From: Citrus sinensis
Lineage: Eukaryota; Streptophyta; Magnoliopsida; Sapindales; Rutaceae
Direction: 5' to 3'
Length of the DNA stretch: 64,000 nucleotides
Assembly: GCF_022201045.2 (NCBI RefSeq)
Contig: NC_068559.1
Location: 25,365,501-25,429,500 of the forward strand
Positions 10,311 to 21,113 of this stretch are shown here, piece after piece (position 1 is the first letter of the stretch; the number at the start of each line of letters is the position of its first letter). The notes under the pieces were generated by a model. The model was not told the DNA's origin and did not search any database. It worked only from the letters and a program-made list of their open reading frames with translations. The position numbers were made by a program, and so were the translations under genes.

Positions 10311-12434
10311 ATATGTGAGAACATCTCCCCTTATTCTTTAAAGCTTAATTCAAAAGAATTAAGAAAATGACCTTAAGAAATGAACAAGAAATGGATAATA
10401 CAAAGGAAGAGGAGATGAATTCATCCAGTGCGCTTAATATCAGTGGCTTTTATTTACTTATTTACTTATTTATTATATTAATAGATAGGATTCGGAGGCT
10501 GATTGAGATATTAGTTAGAGAGAATGGACAGTGGGTTAGGGTAAACATATCGCTTGCACTAAAAACTTTAGTTAGATGGCATTATAGTAATTAAGTGGAC
10601 CAAATGATTACTAGAGATAACACAAGATATTCAAATTAAAAAAAAAATTCAATTAATTTATTTATCCTAAGTTAGTTATTTCATATTGAAAATTATTAGC
10701 CTATGATTCGGTTAATTGCAAAACAATACTTCGAATCATATTAATGCAAATTTAAAGTTTGTTATAATTGAACAATTATATACAATATCTATTGTGTGAT
10801 TACTAGATTGTTTATTTGCTCTCTAGTCCAAATTGATTGATAGAACATCTTTAACATAGATTTAAATTTAAATAAAAAATTAATAAGATAAACAAAAGAT
10901 TAAAATAGATATTAACACACAAACTATGAAGCTATATTGGTTTTAATAATTCATAGTTAAGCTATATATACAAATCTAAATAAATTATTGTAATAGTTCT
11001 TATTATATGTTGAAATTAATTTTATAACCGTTCTTAGACAATAGACTAATTTAATAAACAATATTTCAACTATAATTAAATGTTAATTACTAGTCATCTA
11101 ATATTTTTTGATCTATAAAATGAATGTAATTATGAAGTATGTGTTCCCTGTTCCACAATTAAGAGTATAATAAAATTATGAAAACTATTAAACTCTATTT
11201 ATTAAAATTGTCACTAGATAATAACATTAATTTGAAAATTAGCTAGTCTTCAAATTGATTCAACAATAATTATGATCAATCATAGACTTATATTCTTTAG
11301 ATGCTTAACTATAAATTACCGATTAGCTTGATGATCAATCTCTAAAATTATTCAATGATAATGATTAATACAATTGAGACTTAAACATTGATGTAAGTTT
11401 CAAGTTGGTTTATAAGATTGAATTGGATCATAAATATTATAGATTTTTCTTGAACTACGATGCTATTTCGAAGTTGATTGATGTTTAATAGTAAGATATT
11501 GTACATTATATCTATGTTGTAATCAATCAATGGCATCTTGTAAGTTAAATAAGGTATTCCAATTCTAATATTGGTGCACCTAGTAAAACCTTCAAAAAAA
11601 AATTCTTTAATATATAATTTATTGTAAATTACTTCATTGTCAAGTGGTTGGCACTTTCATTTTTTTTTTTGGTTGAGGGTTCAAATTTTGTGTGCATTAT
11701 AGAAGTTAATTTTATTTTAAATTAAATACATTAATTAATTATTTAATTATATAGTTCATGTTTGATAAACAAATAGTAAACTAAGAAAAACAAATTACAA
11801 TTCCTTTTCTTTCGGATGATATCTAATTTTATATTATATTTTCTTACCCTTATGGCTTTTGCTTTGACCAACCTTGCAAGTTATGCTAGCGAAAAATATT
11901 ATTGATGCCCATGTTGTCTTTTAAAATTTTACATCCGTTGAATAGGTTTTTCAACCAGCTCTTAGTTAATTAAAAATATTTTTTTTATTTTTGACAAAAA
12001 AAAATACATTGAAAATATTATTTTATTTTCGACTATGTTTTTGAAACGGTAAAAAATAATTATACATTACCAATGGTTAGCTACAGTGGTTCCAAATACT
12101 TTTTGCTAAGTTAAACTTAATGTCGACCAATCTTGAAGTTATTTTCAACAGTTTTCTTTTCATTAGATAAACAATATAGGTATTTTAGTTTTTTTTTTTT
12201 CCAATCCTATTACCAACTATATTTAACTATTATCGAAAGAGTTGAATCGAAAATCACTACTTTTCTTGTTAGTGACGTTGGTTGTATAGAATCAAGTCAT
12301 TTTTTTCAAAGTCAGAATAGACAACTTTGAAGCTCAGCCGTAAAGATACAAACACGCATGTAAAATTTTTTAATCTTACAATTATCTCCAAGCGTACCCA
12401 CCTTGAATTTCTTTTAAAGATTCTCATTGTTTGA
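10311..12434. other. AT-rich intergenic stretch
   Basis: Very A/T-rich DNA without recognisable genes. The short ORFs here (for example 10367-10594 plus) show no family resemblance and have low-complexity composition. No repeat boundaries could be placed with confidence. Confidence 0.5.
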
Positions 12435-12444
12435 GGTTCATCTG

Positions 12445-12615
12445 GGACCTGTCTACCTTACAGATTCTGTAACATACGCACCCAATGCATGCACCACACC
12501 TGTCCTGCATATGGAGAAAAAGCATGCAATTGTTTTTGATTGGTAGCTAGCTAACCAATCAGGAGCTGGCTAAGTTGGATCTGTATGTTACAGAATCTGT
12601 AACTTAGCCAGCTCC
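12445..12615. mobile_element. Mutator-type MITE, 171 bp, with 10-bp flanking direct repeat
   Basis: The left end and the reverse complement of the right end match over 33 bp with four differences; both contain TTACAGATTCTGTAACATAC. The element is flanked by direct copies of GGTTCATCTG at 12435-12444 and 12616-12625, consistent with a 9-10-bp Mutator-like target duplication. The right end also contains an inner hairpin: 12562-12576 is the perfect inverse complement of 12601-12615. There is no coding content. Confidence 0.8.
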
Positions 12616-12689
12616 GGTTCATCTGACGTAAAGAAGTAACAATATATGGTGCGATTAGTTTTCTTTCTCAGTAGATAATATTAAATAGT

Positions 12690-14018
12690 ATACACACAAT
12701 CAACTAGAGAGCCGCCACGTAACCAATGCTAGCTAGGAAGCTACATCGCAGCGACCTTGATAAAATTTATAATAGGGCAAGTGTCTCAATTCTTTATCAC
12801 CAATTAAATTAATCACAATAGATTAATATCATTTAGCATAGCCTGCTGCTTTCTTTAATCAAACACTTGTTGTTAAAAAATACGGCAGCCGGGCTGCCGA
12901 CGGAACCGAGGGTGATTGTAATGTTTTTTTTTTCACAAAAAACGTTTCATACAAAATTTATCGAACATGGTGGCAGTCGGTGTGAATGGGGGCGCTGGCT
13001 CTTTTACTATCTTTTATAATCTTTTCCCATAAACGACGACGGGCATCTAATTAATTATATCGAACGCACATGGGTTTGCGCAACCAAACTCACGGATTTT
13101 TAACAAGTCCAAGAAATTTTTGCTTTCTTATTATGCGGCATAGACTCGTAATGTGAAAGATAAGACCAGTTTGGCGACAAGTCTAATCAAACACCCTCGT
13201 ATTTCAAATGTCAAGTTGATTTGACAAGTCTAATCATACAGCCTCGTACTTCAAATGTCAAGTTGATTTGATCAATGCGCATAGAAATTTCCATTTTAAT
13301 TAAAATATGGTGGGTTGGTGAAAGTATATATGTTCTATTATAAAAGAGTAGTAGTCTTTGTTTTATTTATTTGAGATTTTTAGTTTATATCTCAATCAAT
13401 GTATCAATAAAATTTTAATATTTTGATTAGAAATCATCAAATTTTTTTATCTCACTCTAATGGAGTCAGAAATTATATACATATATTTTTTTTCCATCTA
13501 AATCAGAACGACGTGCATGGTGGAGAATGATATTTTAGTGTTTTATAGCTGAAAATATAAATAAAGAAATCTTGACCCTAAATGCGATTAGAAGGGGTCC
13601 GAGTCCGATATACGACGTATATCAAGTTTTTAACTGATTTGTTTTATAACTGAAAGTATAAAATGAGGACATTTCATTGGACCACGGGGATTGCTATGAA
13701 TTTTCCAGGGTTTGTACAGGAAAAAAAACACCGATAGTGGCGTTATTTAAGTTCCCTTTCGAACAAGTTTATACGATCAGTCATTCGGAGAGCCTCTGAA
13801 TGTAGACATTAGGAAGCTACTCTGCAGTGACTGAGAAAGTATTTAATAGGCACGTGTACTAAATTGGCAAGTGTCCAAATTTGATGCAGTGCATGGAAAG
13901 TACGCGTGTTTAGTTTTTAACTAGTTTGTCAAGATATTGACCGATCGACCAAGTCATGGAGCTGAAAATGAAATTGACTCTGAAACGTCTCTATCTGCAG
14001 CTGGCCAGCCGCTTGGGC
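12690..14018 (+). promoter_or_regulatory. Upstream region of the CYP71 gene (block G1)
   Basis: This non-coding flank of the P450 gene is related to 19500-20300. A word set (GAGAGCC or GAGAGCA, GTAACCAAT, AGGAAGCTAC, ATCGCAG, AGGGCAAG) occurs at 12708-12785 and again at 19512-19600. A third partial copy at 13785-13895 sits just upstream of the TATA box. The ACGACGGGCATCTAATTA word (about 13035) matches ACGCGGGCATCAAATTA at about 19898. These repeated blocks could hold cis-elements, but no function is demonstrated. Confidence 0.5.
13176..13269. repeat. Tandem duplication, 2 x 47 bp
   Basis: Two direct copies (13176-13222 and 13223-13269) begin GACAAGTCTAATCA and end TCAAATGTCAAGTTGATTT, with a few differences. 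The related gene-less copy near 20065-20090 has only one such unit, so the duplication came after the copies separated. Confidence 0.85.
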
Positions 14019-14026
14019 TATAAATA
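14019..14026 (+). promoter_or_regulatory. TATA box of the CYP71 gene
   Basis: TATAAATA lies 56 bp before the P450 start codon. This spacing fits a TATA element with a short untranslated leader of roughly 30 bases. Confidence 0.7.
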
Positions 14027-14081
14027 CTGCAGGGCTAGCTCGTTTGTTTAGCAACTCAGAACCTCGGACTAATAATAGATT

Positions 14082-15754
14082 ATGGCTCTCTTCACAGTGA
14101 TCATGACCCCGACCATGTGGCTCCCTCTTCTCCTGATTCCTCTACTGCTTATCCTGAAAAACATGAAGAAAAGCCAAAACAAGCAGGAGCAGCAGCTTCC
14201 ACCAGGGCCTCTTAAGCTTCCCATGTTTGGCAATTTACTCCAACTTGGAGAACTGCCTCACCAATCTCTATGGAAACTGTCCAAAAAGTACGGCCCAGTT
14301 ATGCACCTCAAACTTGGTCGTATTCCCTATGTTGTAGTCTCCTCTGCAGAGGCAGCAAGAGAGGTCTTGAAAGTTCATGATCTTGATTGTTGCGGCAAAG
14401 CACAGTTAACCGGTGTCGGGAAGCTTTCATATAATTATTTGGACGTTGCGTTTGCCCCGTATGGTGATCATTGGAGACAGATGCGGAAGTTGTGTGTTAT
14501 GGAGCTTTTCAGCCATAAGAGGGTGCAGTCGTTTCATTTCATTAGGGAAGAAGAAGTTGCCTCGCTTGTGAATTCCATCTCTCAAGCATCATCTTCTGCT
14601 AGTCCTGTTGATCTTTCTCAGAAGATGTTTGCTCTATCTGGAAGCATACTATTTAGAGTGGCTTTCGGAAAGAGATTTCAAGGGAGTCATTTTGATAATC
14701 ATAAATTTCATGAATTGATCGCATCAGCAATGGCTGTGGGAGGAGGCTTCACTGCAGAGGAATGTTTCCCGTATGTCGGTTGGATCATTGACTGGTTTAC
14801 TGGTTACCATGCAAGGATTCAGAGCATTTGGGAGGAATTGGATTCTTTCTTTGAACAGATAATCAAAGACCATCTTATTAAAGCTGAGTCCAAACAAGAT
14901 CATGAAGACATCATCGATGTCATGCTGCGAATTCAGAGGGAACAAGCTAATTCTGCCGACGGAGGTCACCAAATCACAAAAGATAATATTAAGGCCGTAC
15001 TCATGGTAACCACTGCACCTTCAATTAATTTCCATTCTTCATCATTGTTTGCAAGTCATTAATTACTAGACTGCATGCAGTCCTAATTGATCTTCTTTAT
15101 TTTTGCAAATTAAATCAGGATTTATTCTTGGCTGGAGTGGACACCAGTGCAGTGACTGTGACCTGGGCAATGACAGAGATGGCTAGGAATCCAGAAGTGA
15201 TGAGTAAAGCACAAGATGAAGTCAGAAAATGCATTGGGAATAAAGGAAGCATTACGGAAAGCGATATGGATCAACTTCAATACCTCAAGTTGGTAATCAA
15301 AGAGACTCTGAGATTGCACCCACCTGGCCCACTGCTACTTCCAAGACAAACTATCTCCCACTGTAAAGTACTGGGTTATGACATTAATCCTAAAACATTG
15401 TTGCAAGTTAACGTTTGGGCAATTGGAAGAGATTCCAAGTATTGGAACAAACCTGAAGAATTCTTTCCGGAAAGGTTCGTCGATAACTCGGTTGATTTTA
15501 AGGGGCAAAACTTTGAGTTTTTACCGTTTGGAGGTGGTCGTAGAATTTGTCCTGGGATTCAGATGGGAACATTAACGGTGGAGCTTGCTCTTGCAAATCT
15601 CCTGTATCATTTCAACTGGAAATTGCCCAACGGAATGAAGGAAGGAGATTTGAACATGGAGGAATCAACCGGTCAGAGTCTTACGAACTGTAAAAAGACA
15701 CCTCTCCTCCTTGTGCCCATCAATTACTCCCACCAGCCATCTGAAATAGCATGA
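14082..15754 (+). CDS. Cytochrome P450, CYP71 family
   Basis: This is an ER-anchored heme-thiolate monooxygenase of the CYP71 clan, which commonly oxidises terpenoids, phenolics or other specialised metabolites; the substrate cannot be read from sequence. Exons 14082..15005 and 15119..15754 join in phase 0 at KAVLM/DLFLAG, the usual CYP71 intron position, with a 113-bp intron. The protein has 519 residues. A hydrophobic anchor spans about residues 11-27, followed by a basic stretch and the hinge LPPGP. The I-helix AGVDTS is at 313-318, the K-helix E370-x-x-R373 pair is present, PERF is at 425-428, and the heme loop PFGGGRRICPG has Cys452. All hallmark residues are present and the frame is open, so it is probably functional. 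Some features (HDLDCC, YGDHWRQMRK) recall CYP71B or CYP71AS types; the subfamily is not assigned. Confidence 0.95.
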
Positions 15755-16217
15755 GCGAAGTATGCTGTTAGATATTAATTTCTACTTGAAAATTGCCATC
15801 CCCATCTGTGTAATTACACAAAATTAGGGGATATCAACCAGGGCATATTTTTTTGTTAGTTTTTTTTTTTTTAACGTTTTGTGCATTCCTGTATTGTATT
15901 TATTTTTTTACTCATAACAATGAGTGGTAAAGCTCATCATATACCTTAGATTGGTGTATCTTCAATTTTTTTTAATTTAATAAAATTCTCTTTTACGAGA
16001 TTTACGTTGAATCTATTAGTTTTTTTTTCCTTTTTTTGGGTAAAAATAAAATACGTATATGCTTTTGAAGGTTAAAAAAAAAACTGGAATGACAACAGTG
16101 ATTAATTTTCACATTCATAATAGTGATGCTTTTCTTATTCCCAACTTATTTCCAAACGCCATCAGCGTTGTCGTTTCGATTTTTCCAAAGTTCAGGTCTT
16201 TGGAAATTGGGATGTCT
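15755..16217. other. 3' flank of the CYP71 gene
   Basis: A T-rich 3'UTR and flank, with AATAAAATT near 15978 as a possible polyadenylation signal. No further gene is visible; the short ORF at 16059-16253 runs into the adjacent transposon and has no family resemblance. Confidence 0.5.
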
Positions 16218-16225
16218 ATCACAGT

Positions 16226-16910
16226 TAGAGATGACAATGGAGTAGGGTGGTGAGGAATGCCTTCCCCATTTTCCATCCCATAAAAATTTCACTTGCATTC
16301 CTCGCCCCATCCCTCATAAATTTTGTACGATGGGGATGGAAAATCTCCATATAGAGAATGATTTTCTATTCCTACCGCATTTTTCATTTATTTATTATAT
16401 AGTAAGTATAGATAAATGATTTAAGTAAATTAAAAATTAAAGACTTTAATCAATACTATATTAAAAAGTATTTAAATTATTTAAAAAATATACAAAAGAT
16501 TCAAATAATATCTTGAAGTAATAATAAAACTAAAAAATATTTGAAAAGAGTAACACCTTGAGAAAGAAAATAAAATATAACAATATTTTAGGATTGAATA
16601 AAAATTATAACGTAGGGTTCTTTTAATTATATCCTACTTATATTATATAAAAATAAAAAAGAAAATTTATTAACCAACATTGTAATTGATAAAACAAAAA
16701 TTATTGAACAAAAATTAAAAAATATTCATATATAACAAGATTGGGGTGGGGGTAGAGTAGGAAGTACAAAACCAAATCTCACTCTATTAAGAATTTTGTG
16801 ATTATATTTTTCCCATTTCCCACATCATTTCTAAAAAAGTATTTAAAATTTATCACATTTAGGAGAGATCCTATAAGACTCTAAATTCATAGAAGATTTT
16901 ACCATCCCTA
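16226..16910. mobile_element. Non-autonomous hAT-like element, 685 bp
   Basis: The left end TAGAGATGACAATGG and the reverse complement of the right end (TAGGGATGGTAAAAT) form short imperfect terminal repeats. The flanks are ATCACAGT (16218-16225) and ATCACACT (16911-16918), an 8-bp target duplication with one change, as expected for hAT elements. The ends are rich in GGGG and CCCC words and the inside is A/T-rich. There is no transposase. Similar GGGATGG-ended hAT elements are common in dicots. Confidence 0.75.
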
Positions 16911-16984
16911 ATCACACTGCTTTCGTTTGAATTGTTACTGCACGTGACGTTTTTATGTATGGTAGGTACTGCTAGGAACTGACT

Positions 16985-17430
16985 AGAAGCTTGAAATAAG
17001 CCCATATAGGCTATATTGGGCTTTTAATTTACAGGCTCGAATCTTCTTGCGGTCTTAAATCAATTACTGGGGCTGGGGCGGAACTTGCTCCGTTGGTTTC
17101 GCTTCCAAATATGCTGTCTTTAACTCTTTCTTCAATGCATCGCCCCTCCTTCATATTTAATCTCATCTCTAATTCTACTATTGGAAAAAAAAGGTCTCTA
17201 TCATTGTCCAACCGAGTTTTGGGACCTTAGTGGATTAGCCAAATAAGAGCAGTAATATGAGAATACAAAGAACATAAAAAAATAGCACATAATTATCAAA
17301 TGATTAAAAAAAATTATAACATAAAATATCTTTATGTTGATGTTATTGTGCTATTTTTTTTGTACAAACATTATTTTTTGCCAAATAATCACCTATTGAA
17401 TTTTTTTTTTTTTTTAAATTGTTTGGTGAA
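16985..17430. repeat. Start of the third array unit (block D3)
   Basis: GCTATATTGGGCTTTTAATTT and the following ATGCTGTCTTT / CTTTCTTCAATGCA words resemble 8890-9000. No gene is supported here. The 60-codon minus-strand ORF at 17029-17211 lies inside the repeated block and is probably chance. Confidence 0.55.
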
Positions 17431-17995
17431 TGAAAAGTGGGAGCACGATTAAATGTTTCTTCCACATAAGATCGTGCTCCCCTCGATATAAAATGTGGGA
17501 AAGTAGTAGAAAGTCACCTCAAAGTAAGTCCAGCTCGTACTCACTGGTGACTTCCTTAAGTCACGAAGATGTGAGCAAACAACTTCTCAAGGATGTTCGC
17601 GCGGAGATCCTGCAAGGAGAGACTTAAACCCAAGTTAATCCAAAGACTTGTCACAAGTTAAACCACATATCTTCTCTGATGAATCAGGATACGAGCCTAA
17701 TCCACTAACGGTGATCCCACAATCCAAGCGGCATGACATTCTAACCTTTATAAAAACCTCTAAAAAATTAAACCAAGTAAGTAATCCCTTAATCTACCTA
17801 AAAAAACAGTGTTGGGAGTTCTTTCTTTCTTTCTTTTGTTTTTTCCCCCTTATTCTTTTCATTCTTAAAGCCTTCCAATTAAATTAGATGTAATCACGGC
17901 TCAATAACTTAATACAAATTTTTTCAATAAATGTAAGGAATTGACTTAAGTATTAGAGGGTTAACGCTGTGAAAATATATGGCGTCCTCTTAATT
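17431..17995 (+). mobile_element. Degenerate LTR-retrotransposon fragment
   Basis: The segment contains a TATA-like CCTTTATAAAAACC, then TCAATAAATG, then GACTTAAGTATTAGAGGG followed by GTTAACGCTGTGAAA. This order of TATA, polyadenylation signal and a TGACTTRAGYRTYRGAG-like U5 word is typical of plant Ty3/Gypsy or TRIM LTRs. It begins with a perfect 11-bp hairpin (GGGAGCACGAT at 17439-17449 and its complement at 17471-17481). No gag or pol remains are visible and the ends are not defined. Confidence 0.45.
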
Positions 17996-18855
17996 GTTTA
18001 CTATGAGCACAATTTTTTTTTTTCGGGAGAATTGCTCGTGATTGCAAGTGTTTGCTCTAGTAGGAAGTTTCTAGTTGAGATTGTCTACCCCATCATTACA
18101 AATTCTATGGACGTGTTTAATTTTCAGGCATGGTAGGAAAACTCTGGTACTCTCCAACTCTCGTTGAATAATTCTAATTGGCATTGAGAAGGATAAACAT
18201 GCCTCCTCATTCAACATGCATGCTGACTCAAGACCTATCTGATACTAATATTTATAATCCTGCTCGAACTCCCCCAGCCTCTCTGAGGATGAAGGAGTGG
18301 AAATCTTTGCAAGAAGGATGACTCTCGAAGGTTTGGTCTTTATTCAATTGGTGGGACTAATGAGCTATGGATATCGTCGGTGCGTTACCTAAGAATATTA
18401 TTAATCACGTTGACTTGTTTATCTTACGTAACCGTAAACTGCATCAGTTTTAAAACCTGTATACATAGTTGCTTCATTAAGCAATATTTATGCAGATAAA
18501 TAATACAGTTTTGGGTAATAGAACCCTCCTGCAACACCAAGGGTCGTTAAATCATAATTTAGCCAATGGCCCTAACAATCTTCAGGAAATAAAAATAGAT
18601 TTTTGACCAACCAATTTTAACATCTCAACACTGACATATCATCATTATCTATTTGAGATGATATTGTTGTTATAATTATTAATATAAATTGAATGTCAAA
18701 TGATATGTTATAGATTGGAACCTTTATGATAAACTGAAGGCACACATCAGAAAATTCTTTGATTGAAATAAGGCATGGTCAGCAGACGGCAATAAAATCG
18801 AGTATTTGTTTCATAGTTATCAATACCAAGTGCTAAGATAAAAATTGATCTTTCC
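17996..18855. repeat. Segmental blocks E2 and F2
   Basis: E2 (about 18128-18440, with about 150 bp of extra sequence inside) and F2 (about 18545-18740) repeat blocks E1 and F1 in order. Shared words include CATGGTAGGAAA, GGATAAACATGCC, ACCGTAAACTGCA and TGTTATA. I see no gene. The extra 18240-18375 segment is less AT-rich and may belong to the LTR-like fragment upstream. Confidence 0.6.
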
Positions 18856-18876
18856 TATATATATATATATATATAT
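18856..18876. repeat. (TA)n microsatellite
   Basis: About ten TA units in a row. Confidence 0.95.
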
Positions 18877-19499
18877 TTTAAGAAACACTTATCCGTCTTT
18901 ATTATAATCCGATAAGGTCTATTAACATTTATAAATAAGATATATTGGTACTAATTTATATCGATTCTATTATCCTATAGTCTAAATTTCTATCTTTATA
19001 ATTTATAATTTATAATTTTTTTTGGTCTACCAATATTTGCGGAAGAGATATAAATTTGTGTCTAATTAAAAGAAATGGATCCTCTTTATCTTGGGAGTCA
19101 AACATTAACTCTCAAAAGTTGAGGGTGCACGCTATCGCCTGTAGGCACTAACCTAGAAGCGCAGTAGCTGTCTTTCATATCTTTCAAATTTCTTCTCGTT
19201 AATCAAATTGACTGACTATTGATTATATCATTTTTACAGGGCACTATTGATTAGATCATTTTTACAAGGAAAATGGGTAAGTTAACAACGTCTTTGAAGC
19301 CCAATTATATCGATAAAATTAGTATAATATTGTCTTAATTTTTTTTTTAAGTTTTAATCTTCCGAGTCTCCAAGCATCGAGCATACTCTTCTTGAATTAA
19401 TTTTTCAACGACTCTTCATTGCTTGGGGCTCATACATAAAGAAACATTAAATAAGGACGGTGCATCTTCCCCCTACCCACCCTTTCTGAAGCGATAAGA

Positions 19500-20300
19500 C
19501 TCATTACAAATCATCTGGAGAGCATCTGAATGTAACCAATAGGAAGCTACGTCGATCGCAGAGACCCTAAAATTAACTATTTAAATATAGGGCAAGGAAC
19601 CCAAATTTGACGAAGGTGCATGTTAGTGCTGTATCATGAGGACAGGCTATATATTTATGATTTAGCTCAACATATTCTCCAGCGATTTTATTACAAGACA
19701 TTGTCTGCCACTTTCTTCGTGTCGAGGTCGAACAGCTGCTAGCATATAATATTAGCCTTAGAGAGAATCGAGTGCGCATATAATATTTTCTCTCTCTCAA
19801 GACGCAATAGTTTACCTACAAAATCATTGAAAATGGTAGGTGAATGGGCCGGGCGCTCTCCCTTTTTCTATTTTTTCATTCTTCCTTTCCCTTAAACGAC
19901 GCGGGCATCAAATTATACCAAACACCAAATTGGTCTGTAATCAAATTGATAGATTTTAGTGAGTCCTAGCCATTTTAGTTTTGCTATTTACATATTATTG
20001 TCTTTGTGTCGTAGCATAGAGATAAGGGTAGTACGTAAAAACAACTCCAATCACTAGCCCAAGTTTCTCAAATGTCAAGTTAGTTTGATGAATGTAGAAT
20101 TCTTGGATTTCGTTGGTTGATGGACTTAAATTCTTTTGTAAGATGGTCATTTTCATGTGTCTAAAATAATTTTTAATCTTACTCTTTATATTGTTTTTGA
20201 CGTTTTTGACGTCCGTGGAGGAAAATCGCTAGTCCATCGTGTCTGAAATGAGGACAACTCATCGGTTCACAGGCACTGCTATTATCTGGTTTACAAAATC
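19500..20300 (+). pseudogene. Gene-less second copy of the CYP71 upstream region (block G2)
   Basis: This aligns in patches with 12690-13720. Matching landmarks, in order, are GTAACCAATAGGAAGCTACGTCG, AGGGCAAGGAACCCAAATTTGACG (the latter closest to 13870-13890), an AAACGACGCGGGCATCAAATTA word, TCAAATGTCAAGTT, and AAATGAGGACA followed by CATCGGTTCACAG. No P450 reading frame follows; a large AT-rich inverted repeat begins about 170 bp later. It is best read as the promoter remnant of a lost tandem P450 copy. The ORFs at 19573-19800 and 20179-20427 (minus) lie inside it and look like chance. Confidence 0.55.
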
Positions 20301-20474
20301 GAGCGCGGGGACCAAAATGATTCAGCCCATGCACGTGCTTCTTTTTTCTTGAAATGCAGACCCGACCCAACGCAACCAAACAAAAAACAAAATAAAAGCC
20401 TGCCCAAACGGTCGGTCTAATCAACATATACTATTTATCTTCCTAATATTTTTATAATGACCAAAAATTTTCAT

Positions 20475-21010
20475 GACAACATAAATTTCTAATATTATTT
20501 TTATTTTTAATTATTCTTTTATTTATATTTATTATAAATTAAATAAATTACATGAATAAAAACTAAATAAAAAAAATAAGTATTAAAAATAAGAAATATA
20601 TATTTTGATATGAGTAAAAAATTTATTAATAATTTTTTTTCTTTTAATTATTTATTTTGTGAACATTTTCTTATAATAAATATTTTGTAATATTTTAAAA
20701 TTAAATGTAAAAAGTATAGGTAAAATATTTTAATATTTATCTTATAATAAATTTTTATTTGTCATTCAAATTTTCTTATAATAATTTTTTTATCATTTTA
20801 TAATAATTTTCTTATATATTTATTATAAGAAAATTTTCACGAAATAAATAAGTACAAGAAAAAAAATTTATTATTAATTTTTTTACTCATATCAAAATAT
20901 ATATTTATACTTAATTTTTTATTTAGTTTCTATTCATGTGCTTTATTTAATTTATAATAAATATAAATAAAAAATTAGTTAAAAATAAGGATAGTATCGT
21001 AAACTTATAC
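20475..21010. mobile_element. Long AT-rich inverted repeat (foldback element)
   Basis: The left arm (about 20500-20700) and right arm (about 20815-20990) are imperfect reverse complements. For example, ATATATATTTTGATATGAGTAAAAAA on the left pairs with TTTTTTACTCATATCAAAATATATAT on the right, and TTACATGAATA pairs with the TATTCATGTG region. The outer ends carry a TCATGA word on both sides. It is non-coding. I take it as a non-autonomous element with long terminal inverted repeats; the class is unassigned. Confidence 0.7.
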
Positions 21011-21065
21011 TATCATGAGAGTTAAAAAATAATATATATTGATTACTCTAAGAAAAAAGTGGCAA

Positions 21066-21073
21066 TCTCTCTA

Positions 21074-21112
<39 letters not shown>
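21066..21112. repeat. (CT)n(TA)n compound microsatellite
   Basis: A CT run of about 12 units passes directly into a TA run of about 10 units. Confidence 0.95.

Positions 21113-21113
<1 letters not shown>

Noticed and set aside
10367..10594. 75-codon ORF, plus strand
   Set aside because: Low-complexity hydrophobic text in AT-rich DNA, no family resemblance, no promoter or partner exon.
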